NCBI GenBank assembly: GCA_900548745.1
Contig: URLQ01000044.1
Coordinates: 1-18,995 of the forward strand
From: an uncultured Prevotella sp.
GTDB taxonomy: Bacteria > Bacteroidota > Bacteroidia > Bacteroidales > Bacteroidaceae
Length of the DNA: 18,995 bases
Reading direction: 5' to 3'
This document shows positions 14,788 to 18,995 of this stretch, piece by piece. Both the position numbers and the translations under genes were made by a program. How positions within the stretch are numbered: position 1 is the first letter of the stretch; every line of letters starts with the position of its first letter. Under the pieces are notes generated by a model. That model was not told the origin of the DNA. It did no database searches and worked only from the letters and a program-made list of their open reading frames with translations.

Positions 14788-14931
14788 AGTACCATGCGGC
14801 ATGGCTGCGTCTAATGTCGTTTCTAAACAACGCCGACATTCATTACCGGCAGCAATATCCGTAATGTGCTTATATATAAACACTTTAGCGTAAATATAGA
14901 AAATCATTTATCAAGAACAACAAAGAAGAAA
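14788..14931 (+). promoter_or_regulatory. Long structured 5' leader of the lipoprotein/ABC cassette
   Basis: Three adjacent inverted repeats: CCATGC (14792-14797) with GCATGG (14799-14804); AATGTCG (14813-14819) with CGACATT (14834-14840); and CATTAC plus GG (14841-14849, one bulge) with CC plus GTAATG (14859-14866). The rest is A-rich up to the ATG, with AAAGAAGAA just before it. Most leaders in this window are about 25-40 nt, so this one is unusually long. I do not recognise a known riboswitch class. Confidence 0.45.
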
Positions 14932-16308
14932 ATGAAACAGACAAGAAGACTTATCATACAGGCATTGATTACTATCATTTGTGTATGCATATATTCATCA
15001 TGCTCCGGAGATGACTATATCAATGCAATCCCAGGTAACAGTAATGCTCTCATCGCTGTAGACTGCAAAGCGGTGGGTGAACAGACAGGACAACAGGACG
15101 GCAGACTGCTGAAGTCGTTATTCAAAGTGGATGATGTAGAGGACTGCGGCATCGACCTGACAAGCAAACTGTTTTTCTTTGAGACAACAGACGGCAACCT
15201 TGGTTCCTGTGTAAAGGTGAATGACGAGGAAAAACTGAAAGACTGGCTCACCGCTCTATCCAAAGACGGCACATGCAGCAAGCCGACAGAAAAGAGAGAG
15301 ATGACCTTCACACTACTTAAAGGTTCATGGGCTGTCGGCTTCAATGGCAAAGCTATGATAATAATAGGTCCTGTCCTGCCAGCACAACAGGCGGAAGCCA
15401 TACGCTCAATAGCCAAATACCTGAAGCAGGAAGAGGACGACGGAGTGAAAGGTTCTCAACTGTTTGAAAAGCTCGACAGTATAGACAGTCCGATAGCTAT
15501 GGTGGCACAGGCTACGGCATTGCCGGAAAAGATTTCGGCTCCCTTCACTCTCGGCGCTCCGAAAGAAGCTGACGCCTCGCAGATTTTCATTGCAGCAGCA
15601 ATGAAGGCTGCAAACAACGGATGCCTCAACATTACCGGAGAATCATTCTCCTTCAACAAAGGCATAGACAAAGGTCTGAAAGAGAACATCGCGAAGTTCA
15701 GAAAGATAAACGGGAAATACACCAGCAACATTCCCGGCAACACGCTTTGCTCTATCTTCATGAACGTGAAAGGTACCGACTTCGTGAACATGATGAAAAG
15801 CAATGCCGGACTCGGCTCTCTACTTGCCGGCATGAACACTGCCGTAGACATGGACAACATTCTAAGAAGCGTGGACGGAGACCTGGCATTGGGCATATCA
15901 TCATATTCGGAAGAAAAGATAAGCATGACCATGGCAGCCCAACTGGCAAAGAGCGACTTCCTTGAAGACGTTGACTATTGGAAGAAATCATGTCCTGCGG
16001 GAAGCTCTATAGAGAACTGCGGAAAGAACAGCTTCTGGTTCAAGAGCAGCGACACGAACTTCTGGTTCGGCGTTTCCGACAGCAACGAATTCTACGGAAG
16101 CACCGACAAAGACATTGCTTTCAGCATACTGAAACAATCGAAGACGCCTCTGCCGGCTGAAGTAAGAAAAGAGACAGAAGGCCAGCGATTCTGCATGACG
16201 CTGAATCTGAAACAACTGCTCAACGACAATAAGGAATTAACGACATTCACCGACATGCTAAAGCCACTGTTCGGCGATATCAACAACGTAATATACTGTA
16301 TTAAATAA
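14932..16308 (+). CDS. DUF4836-family lipoprotein
   Basis: A 458-residue secreted lipoprotein. The N-terminus MKQTRRLIIQALITIICVCI is a signal peptide with lipobox YSSC, making Cys24 the lipidated residue. SGDD follows directly and resembles the acidic surface-export signal described for Bacteroidetes lipoproteins, so surface exposure is possible. The next segment (YINAIPGNSNALIAVDCKAV) matches the start of DUF4836 proteins as I know them. No catalytic motif is visible and the function is unknown. The frame is open from 14866, but the ATG at 14932 gives the signal peptide and is chosen. The stop is followed after 1 nt by the ABC ATPase start, so the two are almost certainly co-translated. Confidence 0.85.
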   Translation: MKQTRRLIIQALITIICVCIYSSCSGDDYINAIPGNSNALIAVDCKAVGEQTGQQDGRLLKSLFKVDDVEDCGIDLTSKLFFFETTDGNLGSCVKVNDEEKLKDWLTALSKDGTCSKPTEKREMTFTLLKGSWAVGFNGKAMIIIGPVLPAQQAEAIRSIAKYLKQEEDDGVKGSQLFEKLDSIDSPIAMVAQATALPEKISAPFTLGAPKEADASQIFIAAAMKAANNGCLNITGESFSFNKGIDKGLKENIAKFRKINGKYTSNIPGNTLCSIFMNVKGTDFVNMMKSNAGLGSLLAGMNTAVDMDNILRSVDGDLALGISSYSEEKISMTMAAQLAKSDFLEDVDYWKKSCPAGSSIENCGKNSFWFKSSDTNFWFGVSDSNEFYGSTDKDIAFSILKQSKTPLPAEVRKETEGQRFCMTLNLKQLLNDNKELTTFTDMLKPLFGDINNVIYCIK

Positions 16309-16309
16309 A

Positions 16310-16954
16310 ATGGAAAAAATTGTATTTGACAATGTTGTGCCACAAGTGTTTGCCAATCAGGCAGACCTGCAGTCTGACATCTGGCGCAACAATGCCACTT
16401 TCGAAAAAGACAAACTATACCTTGTAGAGGCGGAAAGCGGAAAAGGTAAAAGTACCTTCTGCAGCTACATCTTAGGCTACAGACACGACTACACGGGGAA
16501 AGTAATGTTCGACACGACCCCTACCCTGCAATACAAAGTGAAGAACTGGGTGGATATGCGCAAGAACCACCTTGCTTACCTGTTTCAGGAGCTGCGTCTC
16601 TTCCCTGAGCTTACGGCATGGGAAAACGTAGAGATAAAAAACAAGCTGACGGGATTCAAGACAAGGCATCAGATAGAAGAATGGTTCGAACTGCTTGGCA
16701 TTGCAGACAAACTCGACAGCAAAGCAGGACTGATGTCGTTCGGACAGCAGCAGCGCGTGGCTATGATAAGGGCTTTGGTACAGCCCTTCGACTTTATCCT
16801 TGCCGACGAACCGATAAGCCACCTCGATGACCGCAACTCGGAGATAATGGCTGAGATAATGATGACTGAAGCAAAAAGACAAGGAGCCGGAGTAATAGTG
16901 ACAAGTATCGGCAAACACATGAATTTAAATTACGAGAAAACATATAAATTATGA
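16310..16954 (+). CDS. ABC transporter ATP-binding protein with atypical motifs
   Basis: A 214-residue nucleotide-binding subunit, similar in size to MacB/LolD-type ATPases. Motifs in order are Walker A AESGKGKST (41-49, with Ala where the first Gly is usual), Q-loop Gln93 in LFQELRLFPELTAWENV, signature MSFGQQQR (142-149, instead of LSGGQ), Walker B FILADEP with catalytic Glu167, and D-loop SHLDD (170-174). The H-loop position reads VTSIG, with Ser199 in place of the switch His. Residues for ATP binding and the catalytic Glu are kept, so hydrolysis is plausible but probably altered. The start is 1 nt after the lipoprotein stop, and the stop overlaps the permease start (ATGA), so it is the partner of the next gene. 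Confidence 0.9.
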   Translation: MEKIVFDNVVPQVFANQADLQSDIWRNNATFEKDKLYLVEAESGKGKSTFCSYILGYRHDYTGKVMFDTTPTLQYKVKNWVDMRKNHLAYLFQELRLFPELTAWENVEIKNKLTGFKTRHQIEEWFELLGIADKLDSKAGLMSFGQQQRVAMIRALVQPFDFILADEPISHLDDRNSEIMAEIMMTEAKRQGAGVIVTSIGKHMNLNYEKTYKL

Positions 16955-18153
16955 ATTTAGTCTGGAAATTATTAAGACAACATATCAGCATTCCGCAGTT
17001 TATAGGCTTCTTCTTCGCTAACCTCTTCGGAATGTTCATCGTTCTTTTGGGATTTCAGTTCTACAACGACGTACTGCCCGTATTCACTTCGCAAGACAGC
17101 TTCATGAAGGCTGACTATCTTATCGTAAGCAAGAAGATAGGTGCAGCAAACGCCATTTCCGGGAACTCAAACACTTTCAACGCATCGGAAATTGACGACA
17201 TAAACGCACAAAACTTCACAAAGAAGGCTGGCAAATTCACATCCACGGAATACAAGGTGGATGCAAACATGGGAGTAAACGGACAGTCAATACTCAACTC
17301 CGAACTATTCTTCGAAAGCGTTCCCGACGGCTTCGTTGACGTTCCGCTGCAAGACTGGACATACACAGAAGGCAGCAAGGAGGTACCGATAATCCTGCCA
17401 CGCACATATATAAATATGTATAACTTCGGCTTCGCACAAAGTCATTCTCTGCCTAAGATCAGCGACGGACTTGTGGGAATGATTGACTTCAAGATATTCA
17501 TCCACGGCAACGGCCACAGCGACGAGTACAAAGGAAAAGTGATTGGATTCTCAAACAGACTGAACACAATCCTCGTGCCACAGAAGTTCATGGACTGGAG
17601 CAATGAGTATTACGCCCCGAACCAGAAGTCTGACCCTACCCGACTGATAGTTGAAGTGGGCAACCCTGCCGATGACAACATAACGAAATACCTCGACAAG
17701 AAAGGTTTCGAGGTGGAAAGCGACAAGCTGCAAGCCGAAAAGACGACATATTTCCTGAAGATGATAGTGTCGCTCGTCATGGCAATAGGTCTCGTGATAA
17801 GCATTCTGAGCTTCTATATCCTCATGCTCAGCATATACCTGCTCGTACAGAAGAACTCGTCAAAACTTGAAAACCTACTGCTCATAGGCTACAGTCCGGC
17901 AAAGGTGGCAATGCCATATCAGGTGCTGACAATAGTATTGAACATCGCCGTATTGCTCATCACATGGACAATACTCTTCTTCGTAAGAGACTACTACATG
18001 GGAATCATAGAGACTCTCTTCCCGCAAATAGAGTCTACATCAATGATAATGTCATTGACACTCGGCATTGCGCTGTTCATACTCGTAACGGCCGTGAACC
18101 AGTTTGCCATACAGCGCAAGGTGATGAACATCTGGAAAAGAAAAGACAACTAA
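16951..18153 (+). CDS. FtsX/MacB-like ABC transporter permease
   Basis: A 400-residue inner-membrane protein with the one-plus-three helix layout of MacB/LolE/FtsX permeases. One helix lies at about 16-37 (QFIGFFFANLFGMFIVLLGF), a periplasmic domain of about 230 residues follows, then three helices near 267-300, 326-346 and 364-388. The loop after the second helix (NSSKLENLLLIGYSPAKVAM) resembles the coupling segment of FtsX-type permeases. Such systems usually act as mechanotransmitters, pulling lipoproteins or exporting peptides rather than pumping across the inner membrane. It overlaps the ATPase gene by 4 nt (ATGA). The presumed partners are that ATPase and the upstream lipoprotein. The substrate is unknown. 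Confidence 0.88.
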   Translation: MNLVWKLLRQHISIPQFIGFFFANLFGMFIVLLGFQFYNDVLPVFTSQDSFMKADYLIVSKKIGAANAISGNSNTFNASEIDDINAQNFTKKAGKFTSTEYKVDANMGVNGQSILNSELFFESVPDGFVDVPLQDWTYTEGSKEVPIILPRTYINMYNFGFAQSHSLPKISDGLVGMIDFKIFIHGNGHSDEYKGKVIGFSNRLNTILVPQKFMDWSNEYYAPNQKSDPTRLIVEVGNPADDNITKYLDKKGFEVESDKLQAEKTTYFLKMIVSLVMAIGLVISILSFYILMLSIYLLVQKNSSKLENLLLIGYSPAKVAMPYQVLTIVLNIAVLLITWTILFFVRDYYMGIIETLFPQIESTSMIMSLTLGIALFILVTAVNQFAIQRKVMNIWKRKDN

Positions 18154-18171
18154 TATAAAACAAAAAGCATT

Positions 18172-18510
18172 ATGGTAATAGACTTCAACAACATCAAGGA
18201 AGAACAGATAATGAACTTCAAAGGCGGTGAGGGCGAACTCGACACCCGCAACTTCATAGACAGCGACAACAAGATAATGATGAGCCGGCTGAAGCCGGGA
18301 GCATCAAGCGGATACCACAAACATGAAGGCAACTGCGAGGTTGTGTATATCGTGGAGGGCGAAGCGACATTCATCTATGACGACAAGGAGGAAGTGGTAA
18401 AGGCTGGTCAGGTGCACTACTGTCCGGACGGACACAGCCATTCGATGATAAACAAGACTGACAAAGACCTTGTTTATTTCGCTCTCGTCCCTACGCTGAA
18501 GAAACAGTAA
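18172..18510 (+). CDS. Small cupin-domain protein
   Basis: A 112-residue single-domain cupin, cytoplasmic by lack of a signal peptide. Cupin motif 1 is GYHKHEGNCEVVYIVEGEA (47-65), with likely metal ligands His49, His51 and Glu56; motif 2 is GQVHYCPDGHSHSM (79-92), with His88 or His90 as the fourth ligand. Such small cupins bind a metal and may act as sugar-binding sensors, isomerases or dioxygenases; the sequence does not decide. It starts 18 bp after the permease stop and ends before a strong terminator, so it is the last gene of the lipoprotein/ABC cassette. Confidence 0.88.
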   Translation: MVIDFNNIKEEQIMNFKGGEGELDTRNFIDSDNKIMMSRLKPGASSGYHKHEGNCEVVYIVEGEATFIYDDKEEVVKAGQVHYCPDGHSHSMINKTDKDLVYFALVPTLKKQ

Positions 18511-18534
18511 AAGGAGTAAGAAAAGTAGAATTAT

Positions 18535-18590
18535 ATGGCCTGAAATACCGGAAAATCAATAAAAACGAGTATTTCAGGTCATTTTATTTG
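18535..18590 (+). terminator. Terminator after the cupin gene
   Basis: ATGGCCTGAAATAC (18535-18548) pairs with GTATTTCAGGTCAT (18569-18582), 14 pairs including one G-U, around a 20-nt A-rich loop. A T-rich tail (TTTTATTTG) follows. It closes the lipoprotein/ABC/cupin cassette just before the tRNA promoter. Confidence 0.85.
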
Positions 18591-18598
18591 CAAAAAGT

Positions 18599-18629
18599 TT
18601 TGGTAGTTTAAAATAAAACACTACCTTTG
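18599..18629 (+). promoter_or_regulatory. Promoter of the tRNA cluster
   Basis: TTTG (18599-18602), a 19-nt spacer and TACCTTTG (18622-18629) match the consensus exactly. Transcription would begin near 18636, about 38 nt before the tRNA-Ser. Confidence 0.8.
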
Positions 18630-18673
18630 CACCGCATTAAACGAAATGCCTGTGGTAACAGAGACAACCGGAA

Positions 18674-18761
18674 GGAAGTTTGGGTGAGTGGCTGAAACCA
18701 GCAGTTTGCTAAACTGCCGTACGAGTTTATCGTACCGGGGGTTCGAATCCCCCAGCTTCCG
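18674..18761 (+). tRNA. tRNA-Ser (anticodon GCU)
   Basis: An 88-nt class II tRNA. The acceptor stem GGAAGTT pairs with AGCTTCC (one G-U) and the discriminator is G. The anticodon stem GCAGT/ACTGC carries loop TTGCTAA with GCT at 18708-18710. The long variable arm has the stem GTACGA/TCGTAC, typical of serine tRNA, and the T-arm is GGGGG-TTCGAAT-CCCCC. The genomic sequence after the discriminator is CAG, so CCA is not encoded and must be added enzymatically. It reads AGC and AGU codons. Confidence 0.96.
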
Positions 18762-18791
18762 CAGGTGATTTCAGAAGATGCGAATCATGAT

Positions 18792-18866
18792 GGTGGATTC
18801 ATCTAATGGTTAGGATACAAGATTCTCAATCTTGGCATAGGGGTTCGATTCCCCTATCCACTACCA
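18792..18866 (+). tRNA. tRNA-Glu (anticodon CUC), first copy
   Basis: The acceptor GGTGGAT pairs with ATCCACT (terminal G-U), the discriminator is A and CCA is encoded (18864-18866). The anticodon stem CAAGA/TCTTG holds loop TTCTCAA with CTC at 18825-18827, reading GAG. The D-arm (TTCATCTAATGGTTAGGATA) and T-arm (AGGGG-TTCGATT-CCCCT) are typical of glutamate tRNA. A hairpin terminator follows at 18870-18900. Confidence 0.93.
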
Positions 18867-18869
18867 CAA

Positions 18870-18900
18870 GGAGAGCTGCTCAATAAGCAACTCTTTTTTA
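18870..18900 (+). terminator. Terminator after the first tRNA-Glu
   Basis: AGAG (18872-18875) pairs with CTCT (18891-18894) and TGCT (18877-18880) with AGCA (18886-18889) around a 5-nt loop, with one C-A mismatch, followed by six T residues. The second tRNA-Glu copy lies beyond it, so that copy needs read-through or its own promoter. Confidence 0.65.
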
Positions 18901-18940
18901 TTGGAAGAAACATGATTCCAATTAACATTAACTAACAAGC

Positions 18941-18995
18941 GGTGGATTCATCTAATGGTTAGGATACAAGATTCTCAATCTTGGCATAGGGGTTC
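18941..18995 (+). tRNA. tRNA-Glu (anticodon CUC), second copy, cut by the window edge
   Basis: The first 55 nt are identical to the tRNA-Glu at 18792, including the anticodon CTC at 18974-18976. The T-arm and 3' acceptor strand lie outside the window. The 5' flanks of the two copies differ, so this is a tandem gene copy rather than a longer duplication. A small hairpin (ATTGGAA at 18900-18906 with TTCCAAT at 18916-18922) lies between the copies. Confidence 0.88.

Larger units (their letters stand above)
14503..14931 (+). other. 429-bp intergenic region and 5' leader
   Basis: No gene is recognised here. It holds, in order, a 100-nt tail after rsmE containing a short near-repeat (CAGACCA twice near 14570-14585), a very long hairpin (14600-14678), an A/T-rich promoter region with a -7 element at 14774-14781, and a leader of about 145 nt before the DUF4836 lipoprotein start, with three consecutive inverted repeats. 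Confidence 0.65.

Noticed and set aside
16310..16954. ABC ATPase as a dead pseudoenzyme
   Set aside because: Walker A Lys47, Q-loop Gln93 and Walker B Glu167 are all present and the frame is intact, so loss of activity cannot be claimed from the altered motifs.
18792..18995. Repeated tRNA-Glu as attachment sites of an integrated element
   Set aside because: The copies are 149 bp apart with only a terminator and a small hairpin between them, no integrase, and the repeat starts at the tRNA 5' end rather than covering a 3' end.

Overview
The window looks like ordinary chromosomal DNA of a Bacteroidales bacterium, most likely Prevotellaceae. Three things point there. The promoters follow the Bacteroidetes pattern (TTTG, a spacer of about 19-21, then TAnnTTTG). 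Shine-Dalgarno sequences are weak or absent. Several gene families are typical of the group: DUF4924, DUF4836, and the order LysE / DUF4924 / rfbD / prfC. There are no transposases, integrases, phage genes, CRISPR arrays or rRNA genes.

Left part (1-2758, all minus strand): the start of a respiratory complex I operon (nuoA, then nuoB running off the left edge); a dicarboxylate/amino-acid:cation symporter-family carrier with an altered substrate site; and a BadF/N-acetylglucosamine-kinase-type sugar kinase. Divergent from the kinase is a large MscS/MscK-type mechanosensitive channel (2855-5200). A 465-bp gap follows. It holds the channel's terminator, a 3 x 22-bp palindromic tandem repeat, and a terminator with a GNRA loop that serves the next minus-strand gene.

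Middle (5666-11682): a Cof-type HAD phosphatase and a ROK-family glucokinase on the minus strand, separated by a repeat- and hairpin-rich gap. A divergent promoter pair then leads into a plus-strand group: LysE-family exporter, DUF4924 protein, dTDP-4-dehydrorhamnose reductase and release factor 3, closed by a clear terminator.

Right part (11848-18995, plus strand): a nucleoside-permease-type MFS transporter, a bifunctional-nuclease/UVR-motif protein and RsmE (16S rRNA m3U1498 methyltransferase), followed by a very long hairpin. After a structured 5' leader comes a tight cassette: DUF4836 lipoprotein, atypical ABC ATPase, FtsX/MacB-like permease and a small cupin. A strong promoter then drives tRNA-Ser(GCU) and two identical tRNA-Glu(CUC) genes, the second cut by the window edge.

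The best candidate for an undescribed system is the lipoprotein/ABC/permease/cupin cassette. Its ATPase departs from consensus at Walker A, the signature motif and the H-loop, and a long folded leader precedes it. This is inference from gene order and motifs; no function is shown by the sequence. Family calls were made by eye without database searches.
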